DNA of 64,000 nt from contig CM019824.1 of NCBI GenBank assembly GCA_009763385.1, forward strand, positions 150,976,305 through 151,040,304, given 5' to 3'. Origin of the DNA: Coix lacryma-jobi var. lacryma-jobi. Lineage: Eukaryota > Streptophyta > Magnoliopsida > Poales > Poaceae. Under the pieces are notes generated by a model. That model was not told where the DNA came from. It saw only the letters and a program-made list of their open reading frames with translations, and searched no databases. Positions within the stretch are counted from its first letter, which is position 1. Every line of letters starts with the position of its first letter. Positions 10,629-22,420 of this stretch are shown piece by piece. The position numbers were made by a program, and so were the translations under genes.

Positions 10629-12085
10629 ATGTGGCCGCGGCAGGCGGATCACGCGTTCAGGGAAGGGACGAACCTCCAGCACCGGCTGTGCCGCCTAAGC
10701 ACGACGATGGTCGGGCGGCGCAACTCGCACAAGTGCAAGAGGCAATCACCAAAGCCGAGGAATGAACGGCGACACCTGTCTGCAGCTCCGGCAAACCCTG
10801 ATGCAGGAACCACCCCAGCCCCGAGGAGTCGGAGCCCGAGGCCGGGCTCGAGAGGTCCACCGGCGGATCCTCGAGGACGGGGCACCAGCACGCCCCGAGG
10901 TATGTTTCCCGTCGAGCTGGGCAGAACGTGGTGGCGGCGGGCTATGATGCTCCGTGACCTGCCCGCCGTCTCCAACCCCGATGCCAGGCGCATGCTCGGA
11001 GAAATGAAAAACCTCCTCGAGACAGCCGCGGTACAGCAGGCCGAGAGCTCGGCGTCACGCCGACGCGGAGCAGCCTCGGGGAGACCGGCGGACACGCCCC
11101 ACGACGCTCGCGAGGCATCCGTCCACCAGCCGGACGCCTCTCGAGCTAGGCCAGTCCGCGAACGGATCGTCGACAACCGGCCACCTCGAGACCCCAACGA
11201 CGCCCGCAACGACATCAACCGACGGTGCAAGGACAAGGGGGCCCAAGAGCGTGGCTATAGCGCCCATCGAGGGGGGCGCTACGACAGCGACGAGGACCGG
11301 CAGGTCCTCGAGCCCCCGGGCCCCCGAGTCTTCAGCCGGGCCATCCGCAGCTCGACCCTCCCCGACCGCTTCCGACCGCCGACCAACATCGTGAAGTATG
11401 ACGGGGAGGTCGAGCCCAAGCTCTGGCTCTCGGACTTCCGCCTTGGCTGCCAACTGGGCGGAGCGAAGAACGACGACCGCGTGATCATACGTCAACTCCC
11501 ACTTTATCCTCTCGGACACCGCCCGCCGGTGGCTCGAGGGGCTCCCGCCGGATCGGATCCATGACTGGGCCGACCTAGTCAGGGTCTTCGACGGGAATTT
11601 CAAGGGGACCTGCGTGCGTCCAGGCAACCCCTGGGACCTACGGCGTTGCCGGCAGGCGGCGGACGAGCCCCTCCGCGACTTTGCTCGACGGATTCTCGAA
11701 GCAGCGTCTCGAGCTCCCCCACATGCCTGACGAGGACGTCATCTCAGCGTTCCTCGCGGGCACGACATGCCAAGAGCTTGTTCATGAGCTAGGACGCTAC
11801 CGTCCTGGGACGGTCGAGGATCTGATGGATCGCGTCACCAGCTTTGCTTCGGGCGACGAAGCAGTGGGGGCCTTCTTTGGCCGTTCCACGGACAAAGGCA
11901 AGGCGGTGATCGCGCCGGAGGGCTCCAACAAGGGCAACGACGCCAAGAACGACAGCAATGACGGCAACAAAAGGAAGAAAAACAAACGCAAGGGCCAGAA
12001 GGCGAAGCGTGGCGCCGATGACGACGACGACAAAGAGGTGCTCGCGGGCGCCCTCGAGCCTAAGAAGCCTCGAGGCCCCCCCTGA
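10629..12085 (+). pseudogene. Gypsy gag, frameshifted
   Basis: The N-terminal frame from ATG 10629 is charged and low-complexity. It leads into a Retrotrans_gag core: STLPDRFRPPTNIVKYDGE then PKLWLSDFRLGCQLGG near 11350-11460. The core changes frame near 11490 (SDTARRWLEGLPPDRIHDWA continues in another frame) and again near 11705, then continues as RLELPHMPDEDVISAFLAGT. A lysine-rich tail follows near 11950-12010. The intact protein would form the virus-like particle. At least two frameshifts prevent this now. Confidence 0.85.
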
Positions 12086-12842
12086 CGGGGCTGTTTTCGA
12101 CCAGATGCTCGAGGATCCCTGCACCTACCACAGGGGCCCCGTAAACCACAAGTTGAAAGACTGCCGACTGTTGAAGGGCTACTACTCCAAGCTCGGCGAT
12201 AAGAGGGAAGACGCGCCTAAGGGCAAGGATACCGATCGACGCGGCGGCAGGAACGCAGATGGCGACTTTCCCCCGGTGCGCGACTGCTACATGATCTACG
12301 GGGGGTCGACCGTCGGGCTCTCAGCTCGAGAAAGAAAGAAGGAGCGTCGGGAAATCTTTTCGCTTAGCCACGACGCCCCCCGGTACCTTGACTGGTCCGA
12401 TGCGCCAATCACGTTCGACCGTGACGACCATCCGGACCGTGTCATAAACCCGGGGGCTTACCCCCTCGTCGTCGACCCCGTCATAGTCGACGTTCGGTTC
12501 TCCAAGGTGTTGATGGATGGGGGCTCGAGCCTCAACATCGTATACCTCGAGACCCTCGACCTCCTGGGGATTTCAGAGGGACAGCTCCGACCTAGCGTCG
12601 GGGGGTTCCACGGAGTAGTACCAGGAAAGAAGGCCCACCCCCTCGGGCGCATCGACCTGCCGGTTTGCTTCGGCACGCCGGCAAACTTCCGTCAGGAAAC
12701 GCTCACCTTCGAGGTGGTCGGCTTCCAAGGGACCTACCACGCCATCATCGGCCGGCCAGGCTACGCCAAGTTCAATGGCGATTCCCAACTACACGTAATT
12801 GAAGCTCAAGATGCCGGGGCCAAAAGGGGTCATCACCGTTGA
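11958..12842 (+). pseudogene. Gypsy gag C-terminus and aspartic protease
   Basis: The open frame contains CTYHRGPVNHKLKDC near 12120-12165, the cysteine/histidine region at the Gag-protease boundary. The protease core follows: PVIVDVRFSKVLMDGGSSLN near 12476-12535. DGGSS sits where DSGAS/DTGAS is expected in a retropepsin, with LGRIDLPVCFG and YHAIIGRPGYAKFN downstream, the latter matching the conserved GR motif. The frame ends with stop TGA at 12840-12842, before RT. The DGG variant is also seen in related plant Gypsy proteases, so it is not in itself evidence of inactivation. Confidence 0.8.
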
Positions 12843-13073
12843 CACCTCCTACGAGCACGCATACCACTGCGACGTGGAGTGCGTCGAGCGGGGGGAGGCC
12901 AGCGTCCACCTCGACTCGCTCGAGGCCTTGGCAGCTCTGGCCACCGAGGGGGCCCCAGAAGCAAAGCGTCACGCCGGCACCTTCGAGCTGGCTGAGCACA
13001 CCAAGCAAATACCCGTCGACCCGACCTCGGCAATGGCAAGACGCTGACCATCAGTACCAGCCTCGAGCCCAAA

Positions 13074-13750
13074 TAGGAAGCAGTGCTCGTCGACTTTCTC
13101 CGCGCGAACATCGACATGTTTGCGTGGAACCCCTCGGACATGCCGGGCATACCGAGGGAAGTCGCCGAGCACGCCTTGGAGATCCAGGCCGGGTCCAGAC
13201 CGGTGAAGCAACGCCTGCGCCGCTTCGACGAGGAAAAGCGCAGGATCATCGGCGAGGAGGTGCACAAGCTTTTGGCGGCCGGATTCATCAAGGAGGTATT
13301 TTACCCAGAGTGGCTAGCTAACCCTGTACTAGTTAGGAAAAAGAATGGAAAAATGCGGATGTGTGTAGATTACACTGGTCTGAATAAAGCATGTCCAAAA
13401 GTTCCATTTCCTTTACCTAGAATTGACCAGATCGTCGATTCCACTACTGGGTGCGAAGTGCTTTCGTTCCTTGATGCGTATTCCGGCTACCACCAAATTA
13501 GGATGAGAAAATCCGATGAACTCGCGACCTCTTTTATCACGCCATTTGGTATGTATTGCTATGTTACGATGCCCTTCGGCCTTCGAAACGCCGGGGCAAC
13601 GTACCAACGATGTATGCAGCACATCTTTGGCGAGCACATAGGCAAGACCGTCGAGGCCTACGTCGATGACATCGTGGTTAAAACTAAAAAGTCGGGAACC
13701 TCATCAGCAACCTCGAGACCACGTTCGAGTGCCTCCGGGCCAAGAATGTG
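13074..13750 (+). pseudogene. Gypsy reverse transcriptase (fingers-palm part)
   Basis: The open frame shows FAWNPSDMPGIP, then VLVRKKNGKMRMCVDYTGLN (fingers), FLDAYSGYHQIRM (catalytic D), MPFGLRNAGATYQRCM, and VEAYVDDIVVK (YVDD active site, near 13650-13680). The RT motifs are complete, but the frame shifts between 13690 and 13745, so the thumb is read in another frame. A 250-bp part of this domain has much lower GC at third codon positions than the rest of the element. Confidence 0.88.
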
Positions 13751-14590
13751 AAGCTCAACCCCGAGAAGTGTGTCTTTGGTGTGCCTCGAGGCATGCTACT
13801 TGACTACATCGTCTCACAACGGGGGATCGAGGCAAACCCTGAAAAAATCTCAGCAGTCACGAGGATGGGCCCGATTCGTGACCTCAAGGGTGTGCAGAAA
13901 GTGACAGGCTGCCTAGCCGCTCTCAGCAGATTCATCTCGAGGCTGGGGGAAAAAGCACTACCCCTCTACCGCCTGCTAAAAAAGACGGAACACTTTGCGT
14001 GGACCGCCGAAGCCGAGGAGGCCTTAACCAAGTTGAAGGGGTTGCTGACTTCTGCACCAATTCTCGTGCCCCCGCGACCAGCCGAAGGTGGCGATTCCCC
14101 CGAGCCCCTCCTCCTCTATGTGGCCGCAACCACTCAGGTGGTTAGCGTGGTCATAGCCGTCGAGAGGCACGAGGAGGGTCATACATTGCCGGTCCAACGA
14201 CCGGTATACTTCACCAGTGAGGTACTCTCCGAGGCCAAGGTCCACTATCCGCACATCCAGAAGCTGCTCTACGGCATCATCGTCACAAGGCGCAAGCTCC
14301 AACACTACTTCCTCGCTCATCCCGTCACGGTGGTGTCGTCCTTCCCCCTCGGAGAGATCGTCAACAATCGGGAGGCCACGGGGCGCATCGCCAAGTGGTC
14401 CGCCGAACTAATGGGGGAGACCATCACCTATGCCCCGCGAAAGGCCATCAAGTCGCAAGCGTTGGCGGACTTCGTTGCTGAATGGACCGACACTCAGCTC
14501 CCGCCGGCACAGATTCAAGCCGAGCTCTGGACCATGTACTTCGATGGTTCCCTCTACGAAGACGGGGGCAGGAGCAGGCCTGCTCTTCAT
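13748..14590 (+). pseudogene. Gypsy RT thumb and first RNase H region
   Basis: It continues RT as VKLNPEKCVFGVPRGMLL, then KPLxxLLKK-like RLLKKTEHFAWTAEAEEA. The RT-linked RNase H fold follows: LLLYVAATTQVVSVVIAVER, RPVYFTSEVLSEAKVHYPHI, LAHPVTVVSSFPLGEIVNN and KWSAELMGETITYAPRKAIK. In Tat elements this first RNase H has lost catalytic residues and acts as a connector; the sequence is consistent with that. The frame is lost near 14560, after WTMYFDGSLYEDG. Confidence 0.8.
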
Positions 14591-15611
14591 CTCACCCCTC
14601 GGAGTACACATGCGCTACCTGCTACGCTTGCACTTCCCCGCCTCCAACAACGTCGCCGAGTACGAGGCCCTCGTCAATGGGCTGCGCATCGCCCTCGAGC
14701 TCGGGGTCCGACGCCTCGACGCCCGAGGAGACTCGCAGCTCGTCGTCAACCAGGTTATGAAGGCTTCAAGCTGCATCGATCCCAAGATGGAGGCATACTG
14801 CGGGGAGGTGCGCAAGCTGGAAGACAAGTTTTACGGCCTCGAGCTCAACCACGTAGCTCGAAGTACAACGAGGCCGCAGACGAGCTGGCAAAGTTGGCGT
14901 CCACGCGCGGCACGGTACCGCCAGACGTCTTCTCGAGGGACGTCTTCGAGCCATCCGTCGAAATCGACCCGGGGCTGGCCCTCGACGCCACCCCTCGAGC
15001 AAGACACGGGGGCTCGACTCTCAACGCCACCCCTCGAGAAGGACCCCTCGACGTCCGCAGAGGCGATGCAGGTCGACGCACACGCCTCTTCGTCATCACG
15101 GCCCCTCGACTGGCGGACGCCCTACCTCGACTACCTGACGCGAGGCGAGCTACCAGAAGACAAGACGGAGGCCCGACGCATCGCTCGGAGGGCCAAGACC
15201 TACGTCATCTACGGCGACGAACGGGAGCTATACCGACGAAGTCCGACTGGGATCCTTCAACGCTGCATCCCACTCGAGGAAGGGCGCAAGCTCCTCGACG
15301 ATATGCACTCGGGGGCTTGCGGCCACCACGCAGCGCCGAGGGCCCTGGTTGGGAACGCCTTCCGTCAAGGCTTCTATTGGCCGACCGCCATTGGGGACGC
15401 CAAGCGTTTGGTCCAAGCGTGCCATGGGTGTCAATTCTACGCCAAGCAAACGCACCAGCCCGCACACGCCCTGCAGATGATCCCAATCACTTGGCCATTT
15501 GCCGTTTGGGGGCTCGACCTCGTGGGTCCCCTCAAAGGACAAGTGGAGGGTACACACACATGCTCGTGGCCGTCGACAAGTTCACCAAGTGGATCGAGGC
15601 TAAGCCGATAG
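14430..15611 (+). pseudogene. Second (Tat-type) RNase H and integrase N-terminal zinc domain
   Basis: The RNase H core continues in this frame after the FDGS aspartate: GAGLLFISPLGVHMRYLLRL, then NNVAEYEALVNGLRIALELG (glutamate) and LDARGDSQLVVNQVM (aspartate). That is the D-E-D set of an active-type RNase H and a hallmark of Tat-lineage elements. Farther on, DDMHSGACGHHAAPRALVGN and VQACHGCQFYAKQ give the HHCC zinc-binding domain of integrase, followed by WPFAVWGLDLVGPLKG with the first catalytic aspartate. The frame fails near 15550, just before the integrase core. Confidence 0.82.
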
Positions 15612-16351
15612 GAGACCCCACCTCCGAGAGGGCTGTCGAGTTCATCGCCAACATCATGTACCGGTTCGGGGTGCCTAATGTCATCATCACCGACAATGGC
15701 ACCCAATTCACGGGCAAAAAGTTCACCAACTTCTGCGATGACAACAACATTCGCGTAACCTGGGCCTCGGTCGCATACCCCCAATGCAACGGGCAGGTCG
15801 AGCGCGCCAACGGCATGATACTCCATGGGCTAAAGCCGAGGCTGTTCAAGACCCTCAAGAATTTCGGAAAGGGGTGGGCTACAGAACTCCCCTCGGTGCT
15901 GTGGGGCCTCAGGACTACGCCGAGTCGAGCCACCGGGTTCACTCCGTTTTTCCTAACCTACGGCGCCGAGGCCGTCTTACCTACGGACCTCGAGTACGGC
16001 TCACCTCGACTTCGAGCCTACAACGAGCAAACCAGCGACGAAAGGCTCGCCAACGCCAAGGACCAGCTCGAGGAGGCCCGAGACGTGGCGCTCATCAACT
16101 CTGCACGCTACCAGCAAACACTTCGATGCTACCACGACAAGCACGTGCGCAAAAGGGACCTGGCGGTGGGGGACCTCGTGCTTCGACGGCTGCAAGATAA
16201 TCGAGGGCGCCATAAGCTCACCCCTCCGTGGGAAGGCCCATACACCGTGGCCGAAGTGCTCAAGCCAGGCACATACAAGCTCTACGACGACCAAGGCAGG
16301 ATCCTGGCGAACGCGTGGAACATATCTCAGCTACGTCGCTTCTACCCTTAA
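15530..16351 (+). pseudogene. Gypsy integrase core and C-terminal domain
   Basis: The frame reads GGYTHMLVAVDKFTKWIEA, NVIITDNGTQFTGKKF (second catalytic aspartate) and YPQCNGQVERANGMI (catalytic glutamate). Then come GLRTTPSRATGFTPFFLTYG and a C-terminal GPY-type module, PPWEGPYTVAEVLKPGTYKL. It stops at TAA 16349-16351. The core is intact over this stretch and lies in the same frame as the RT thumb, but intervening frame changes interrupt the polyprotein. Confidence 0.85.
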
Positions 16352-16858
16352 GGGCCTCGAGGCCTTGTTCATTTTATCACTTTGTACAAACATGTCAAAA
16401 TGAATGAACAAACTCGTGCATTGTCGTTCATGTTGCTTCGCATCTTAAGGTAGCCTCGACCCTGCCTAGCTCAGGGTCGAGCCTCCCTCGGGGGCTGACA
16501 AGGGGGCCTCCCCCCCAGACTCCGGAAAAAATACGCGTTTTCTTTTCAAAAATTTTGACCCTCGTCTCGACTCGCCTCGAGTGAACTAGCGACGTCTAAA
16601 TCTTAAAGTACCTCGAGCCTCCAAGGTCGGGGGGCGTCGACGTAGACGGCCACCTACGCCCCCGGGCTACGGTGCCCTACCTACGCCTCCCCTCGAGGGG
16701 CTCGCGACGTATCGAAGGAACACAGACTAAGTTAGCAGAAACTCGAGCTTGCGACAAAGAGAAGTGGTCAAACGCATTTGAAAGGAAAACAACCCTTTAA
16801 ATAAACAAGTCAATATACATTCGGGTCTCGACGTACCCTCATTTATGTCATAAAATTC
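16352..16858. other. Spacer between integrase stop and 3' end of the antisense gene
   Basis: No gene was seen. Sense pol and the antisense gene converge here, so both transcripts would need 3' ends in or beyond this 0.5 kb. No clear AATAAA on either strand was fixed. Confidence 0.4.
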
Positions 16859-19800
16859 TTACAAGGGCCCGGCCCAAATTTGGCGCGCAGGCCCTAGTCC
16901 TCGTCGGTGCGGTACTCCTCCCCGAGGTCTTCCGCGGCAGGCTCGACCTCGACGCCCGAGCTCGAAGGAGGAGGGCCCGACACCGCTGCTGGCGTCAGGA
17001 GGCAGCACGTCCTCCTCGAAGATCTTCGCGAGCGACGTCCCCGGCCTCTCCATCTTCTCCAAAATTTTGTCGACACGGCGGTTGTTCCACTCCTCATCCT
17101 TCCCCTCGATCTCGATGAAGCCATTCGCGACAACGTGGACCGGGAAGCGGAAACCGGAGCGAACGACCGCGAGTGTCTGCTTGACGCCGTGATGGAGAGC
17201 TTGCCGGACACGGTCCCGCGCGGCTGCGTCGAAGAAGCACAAGGCGTCGACCAAGGCATCGCCCCGAGCCACTGCACCTTCTGCCGCGGTCACAGGAGGA
17301 GCACCCCACATGGGGCCGAGCCGGTCGAGAGAGGAGCGAGCCCGCTCCGCCACCATCGTCTCGTCTTGGAGTTGGTCCAAGAGAGCCTGGTTCGTCCCGC
17401 GGAGCTCCTCGACCGTCTTCTCGACCCCTGCGCAACAAACAAGGAAGAGTGAGACTGCGGCGTAACAAAAAACTTCGAGACCCAAACAAGAACAAGGTGT
17501 AAGCCTCACCGTCGCAGTGTTGCCCCAGTGCGGCGAGGTCGCTGGTCAGGCCCTCAGCACGCTGCTCCAGCCTGCGCTTCTCGGCCAGCGTGAGGAGCTT
17601 CTCGGACCTAAGGTCCTCGATCAGCCGGCCCGCCTCCACCAGGGCCAGATCCTTGCGGATCACCTCCTGCCGCGCCGCCCCCTCGGCAGCTCGGGCGGTG
17701 GCGGCACCACTCTCGGCGTCTTCGGCCTCTTTTCTCGCCGCCTCCGCTGCGGTTCGGGCAGCGGCGGCCTCGCCACGGGCGTCAGCAGCCTCCTGCTTCG
17801 CCGCCTCGGCTTCAGCCCGGGCAGAGGTGGCCTCGCTTCGGGCGTCCGCGGCCTCCTTCCTCGACGCTTCGAGAACGGCGGCGGCCTCCTCCTTGGATCG
17901 AGCGACCTCGCCTCGAGCCACCCGGACCTCCGCCTCCGCCTCGTTAAGCCGGCTCGCCATCTGGGCGTTCCGGCTCAGCTCCGCGCGGAGATCTCGAAGC
18001 TCCGCCTCAGCCCGCGCGAGGGCGGCTGACACCTGTGCGGACCGGCCCGCCTCCTCGGAGCAGGACCGCTCCGCCTCCGCCATAAGCACGGCCACCTCCC
18101 GGAAGATGGACCGCACCTCGCGCGGGGGCCCCCGCTGGGCCGGCTGCTCGATGGGAACCACGGCAAGGGGCGGGCTCAGTGGGACGGGAAACGGCCATAT
18201 CGGTCGGTCGAGCTCGATGTCGGGCAGATCCTCCTCCGCCTCGAGCTGCCCGACAGCGACCCGCCGCCGACGGCACGGGCCCCGACTCCCTCCGTCCCTC
18301 CGCCGGCACTTCCTGTTGCGGATCGATCGAGGGAAGGCTCGACCCCGGGCCCTCTTCCCTGGCCGGGCCCTCCGGCGCCTTGTCGGCGCTAGCCGGCACC
18401 TCGGGCGCCTCCACCGTCATCGAGCCCGCGGCGAGGAGCGGCCCCTGCTCCAGCTCGTTCAGGAGGTCCTCCACCGTCGGCTCCTTCTCCGCCGACGCCT
18501 CTCCCCCCTTCCCTCCTCCGCAGCCCGGCCGTGCTGGTCGGAGCCACAAGGGGCGCAGTCTCCTCAGCCCCAGACGCCGGCGGGGCCGTGCTCGCCCCAG
18601 GCGCTTCCCCCGGAACAGCCGTCGTGGTGAGGGGAAGGATGGCGCTCCCAGTTGGCACCATCGCGGGAGGAGGAGGGGGAGGAGGCAGCGCTTCGGCGGA
18701 TACGGTGGTGGCAGGCTCGATGCCATGAGCTGAGGCCCCTGCAATACGAGATGACGGAGATGTCAGAACCAGGAAGAGTACCTCGACCCCTGTGGTCGAT
18801 GGCGACGGCCTCACCAAAATTCGCGACGATCATCCGGCCCCTCGAGCCATGGCAGCTCGGGCCTTCTCCAGCCAAGCGGCTTCTCTAGCGGAGGAAGGTG
18901 CCATACCTCGAGGTGCCTGTGCCTCGACGGGGCTCGAGGTCTTGGCCCGCTTGGACGAAGCGAGGTCCACCTCCTGGTAGGAGCGCTTCCCCCTGAGAAG
19001 ACGGAGATGGCACGCGTCATCAAAAGCAAAGAGGTGAAGCCTCACTACCGACGAGACCCAAGGAAACTACTCACCCGAAGCGGCGGCTGGGCTTCTTCCC
19101 GGAATCGCCGGACCCACTCGGGGGCTTCGAGCCCACCCCACGGCTCGAGCCCTGCGCCTGGGCCGTCTCCACAGGGCTGGGATGGGGGGAGGGCTCCCGA
19201 CGCCTCCCATGGCTCGACCTCGGGGAGAGCCCTCCTTCCGCCCCACATCGCGGGAGGGCGACCGTACCACCCTCGTGCTGACGTCGTGGCGCTCGCCCCG
19301 GCGCGGGCTCCGGGACCTGCTCCGGCGCCCGCGCTGGTGGTCGCGCCCTCCCGCGTCCGCTTCCGTGTCCCGGCGGCGGTGCGGCGATGGACTCCGGGGA
19401 CGCTCGCGCCCCTGGTCACGAGACGCTCGGGGGCTCCCTCCCCGACGCTCGTGATGGCGCGGGCTCGACGCCTCTTCTTGGCGCCCGCTCCTCCGCGGGC
19501 TCGACGGCGCCCTTGACGGCTCGCGGGGGTCGGGCCCGAAACCCTTCTCGACCTGTCGACCGCCTCTCGGCCCGACCCCTCTCGAGACCCCCCGTCTGGG
19601 CTGACGCGGGGGCGGCCTCCGTTGGCGCTGTGGCGGAGGCGCTCCGGGTCCGGGGCTTCCTTACGACCAGGGGCACATCCGGCGCGGAGCTCGACGGACC
19701 TCGGGCCCCCGACGAGGCAGGGATCGGCGCCGCCTTCCGTCGCGGCTGCGTCCCGCGGCCCCTTTTGTCGGTGGGACCTCCAGTGTACCCTCCTGCACAG

Positions 19801-21173
19801 AGGAGCGGTCAGCCCTGTCATCGACGAGCCCCGCGCGCATCAAGCGCACATCCATCCCTCGTCGTCGCCCTCCTCCTCATCACCACTCTCCTCCTCCGAG
19901 CTCGAGGAGCTCAGCTCGGGGGACCCGTCCCCAGGCTGACGGTTACGACGAGCCTTCGCCAGTCTCTGCTCCCGAGCTAAGCGACGCAAGTTTTTATTTT
20001 TCTCTTTCTTCTTTTTGGCATCCTTGCTCTCCTTGTCCTTCTGAGCAGAGAGGCGCCTCACCTGAGAACCGCGGCGTCCTCCCTCACCGGGGGCCTCGAC
20101 GCGCGACAAGTAAATGCCCCCTGAAGAAAGAAAAGCGTGATGAGACAAACCACAAGACGGATGCAAACGGATCGAAGGAGGAAGAAGGGGGAGGAGGCTC
20201 GAGATAGCTCGACTCGAGGGAGGCTTACCAGGTCGAGACACCCCTCGTCGGGTGCCATCGCAACCAGGTTGGAGAGTTCAGGAGGACGAACGGCCCCTGG
20301 ATCGTGATCGACACCCGGGAGACGCCCTCGTTCCGGGACAGCCTCTCTTCGGCCATCCTCGAGCGATTGAGCGCCTCGAGCTGAGCCTGCGGGCCCATCT
20401 CGTGCATAAGAAGGGGCGGTCCGCCAGCGGAAGAACTCTTCGCTGGTGGAACGCCCAAATGACCGCTTGCACGGTCAGCTTCTTCTCATCCACCAGCGTC
20501 TTCATCATCTCCATCAGCGGGGCCAGGTGGCGTTGCCTGTCCGCCGCAACGCCCCAGGTCCACTTCTCCGGGCGTTGGTGAGGACCCTGCCGGTGTACTG
20601 CGGAAGGAGGCCACCTTCGTTCCGCAGATAGAACCAATGGTCGTCCCACCCGGCCTGGTTGGTGGAAAGCTTGTATCGCAGGTACTCGCGGGGGACATTG
20701 GCCGACGAGGTCCCCGCCCTCGCGGTAATGGCAAGGGAGCCCATGCGCACGGGCCGCCTCCCGCTGGGCTTCAGGGACTTGATGAAGAGCTCGCCCCGGA
20801 AGAGATGGACGAACATCTCCCAGTGCGGCTCCATCTTCAGGTACCCCTCGCACACCGCGGCGAATATGGCGGCGTGCGAGATGGAGTTGGGGGAGAAGTG
20901 TTGCAGCTCCACCTCGAAATGGTGGGCCAGCCCTCGCAAGAAGCGGCTCGGCGGGACGCCGAGCCCCATACGGTGGTAGCGCGTGAAGCTCACCACGTAC
21001 CCCTCCGGCGGGTGCGGCTCCCGGTGCTCCGCCGACGGGATAACCCACCATGCGGGTCCCTCCTCCGGGTTGGGGCGCAGAAGCCCCTGGGCCACCAGCG
21101 AGTCCATTTCGCTCTGCGTCACCTTCGACGGGCTCCAGTCCTCGGCCGGCAGCATCTGTGTCTGGGCGGCCAT
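16859..21173 (-). pseudogene. Multi-exon antisense gene in the Gypsy element (Transposase_28-like plus coiled coil)
   Basis: The minus-strand ATG at 21173 opens a 219-codon frame with PEGYVVSFTRYHRMGLGVPP, then FEVELQHFSPNSISHAAIFA and WEMFVHLFRGELF. This matches the 'putative gypsy type transposon' family (Transposase_28, PF04195) of grass retroelements. Later segments give PLMEMMKTLVDEKKLTVQAV (20540-20475), a lysine-rich then acidic stretch (20050-19850), an acidic segment (EPTVEDLLNELEQGPLL), and a long alanine/glutamate-rich coiled coil (18161-17500). The final exon has ETMVAERARSSLDRLG and EEWNNRRVDKILEKMER. Introns are recognisable but several frameshifts break the product. Its function is unknown; antisense genes of this kind are known from Grande-like elements. 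Confidence 0.65.
17428..17509 (-). other. 82-nt intron in the antisense gene
   Basis: On the minus strand the donor is GACG^GTGAGG at 17509 and the acceptor TTGCGCAG^GGGTCG at 17428. Splicing joins the frame ending QHCDG to VEKTVEELRG without a shift (phase 1), keeping heptad-like character across the junction. Reading through instead destroys the pattern. This is good evidence that the antisense strand was a spliced coding gene. Confidence 0.7.
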
Positions 21174-22398
21174 GACGGTGGCGCGGCGCGGATCCGAGCA
21201 GCGGACGGGCGGCCGGAAATCCCCAATCGACTAGCTCGAAGGAGAGGGCGCGTAAAGGCTACGGCGGCGGCGAAGGCAAAGGCAAAGTAAAGGGTTCTTT
21301 TTCCCCTCTTTCGATATTTATAGGGGGAAATCCAGACGGGCGGGATCTCCCACGACGTAAAAAGGTAACCGAATGCATTCAATGCGCCCACCTAACCACG
21401 TCTCGAGCCGGATGCAGGGTACACGCGTTACCTCTCCATTCGCTCCACTACCCGGGCCCGCCACGACCGTCGCTCCGGCTTCGCGCCCGCCGCTCTCCCC
21501 GACGATTTCCGCCTAAAAAGGCGTGCCCAACGGGCAGAAGGATTCCCAGACGACGGAGGCTTCTTCATAAAGGTAAAAACGGGCCCCGGCCCTAAGTCTC
21601 GAAGCAGCGAAGGCTGGCCCTCGAAAAGGGTTCGACAGCCGGCTTCGAGCACCCGAGTCAGGGACACCAAGGGGCGCCACTCGCGGCATTACTCGAGGGC
21701 CGAGCCCTCGAGGCCCCTCACGTGTATCCAAGGCGGGGAGCTCGACGTGCAGTGAGATCCCCTCGGAGGGAGGCATCGAGCCACCGGGTCCTATCGAATG
21801 GACCCGGCACTCCTGCAGACTGAGCCCCCATGCTTTATGAGACCGCCTCCGGGCCACAGTCGACCCCTAACGAACGGGGCACGAGCTCTCACTTGGATTC
21901 CCCGTTACCAGCTCACCGGGAACCTCGATACTCGCCCACTCGGGTAGTACGAGGCATCCCCCCTCGCATCCGATCGAAAGGACTCGCGGGATGACAAGCC
22001 AGGGCAATCGGCATGCCGGACAGCTCGAGGAGCCGGCCAGTCGGTTCAGCCTGGCACCCCTCGACGAAAGAGGGTCTAAAACTCGGACAGTTACGACTAA
22101 TCTTTTTTCTTTTGTGAGCATGAGATTTTCAGGCCTCGGAGAACGGCCCCTCCGAGCCAGGCCTCGGACGGCAGTCCCACGACAAAGAAGAAAGGCGCGC
22201 CTAGCGGGCAGAAGGTTCTCCCAGCGACGGAGGTTCTTCAAAAAAGGATCAAAACTCGAGGACTCGACACGTCGCAAAAAGCGGGTGTCGGCTCGCGCGA
22301 CACCCCATGGATCAGCACGGCTAAACCCACCTCGAAAACCAACACAGTCAAAGTCCTCAAAACCCAGGTCAAAGAGCCCCTGCTCGAGTGCAACCACT
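21174..22398. other. Noncoding 3' region of the Gypsy element
   Basis: This is GC-rich sequence upstream of the antisense gene and before the 3' LTR. Apart from the TATA candidate, I see no gene. It has scattered TCGAG words as elsewhere in the element. Confidence 0.5.
21315..21322 (-). promoter_or_regulatory. Candidate TATA box of the antisense gene
   Basis: The minus strand reads CCTATAAATATCG, giving TATAAATA about 142 bp upstream of the ATG at 21173. Its position suits a start site near 21285-21290 and a leader of roughly 110 nt. It is a candidate internal promoter independent of the LTRs. Confidence 0.55.
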
Positions 22399-22420
22399 CA
22401 AACAAGGGCTCGGGGGCTAC
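22399..22420 (+). promoter_or_regulatory. Polypurine-type tract before the 3' LTR
   Basis: CAAACAAGGGCTCGGGGGCTAC ends immediately at the TG of the 3' LTR. It is purine-rich (GGGCTCGGGGGC) and in the expected position for plus-strand DNA priming, though interrupted by pyrimidines. Confidence 0.55.
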
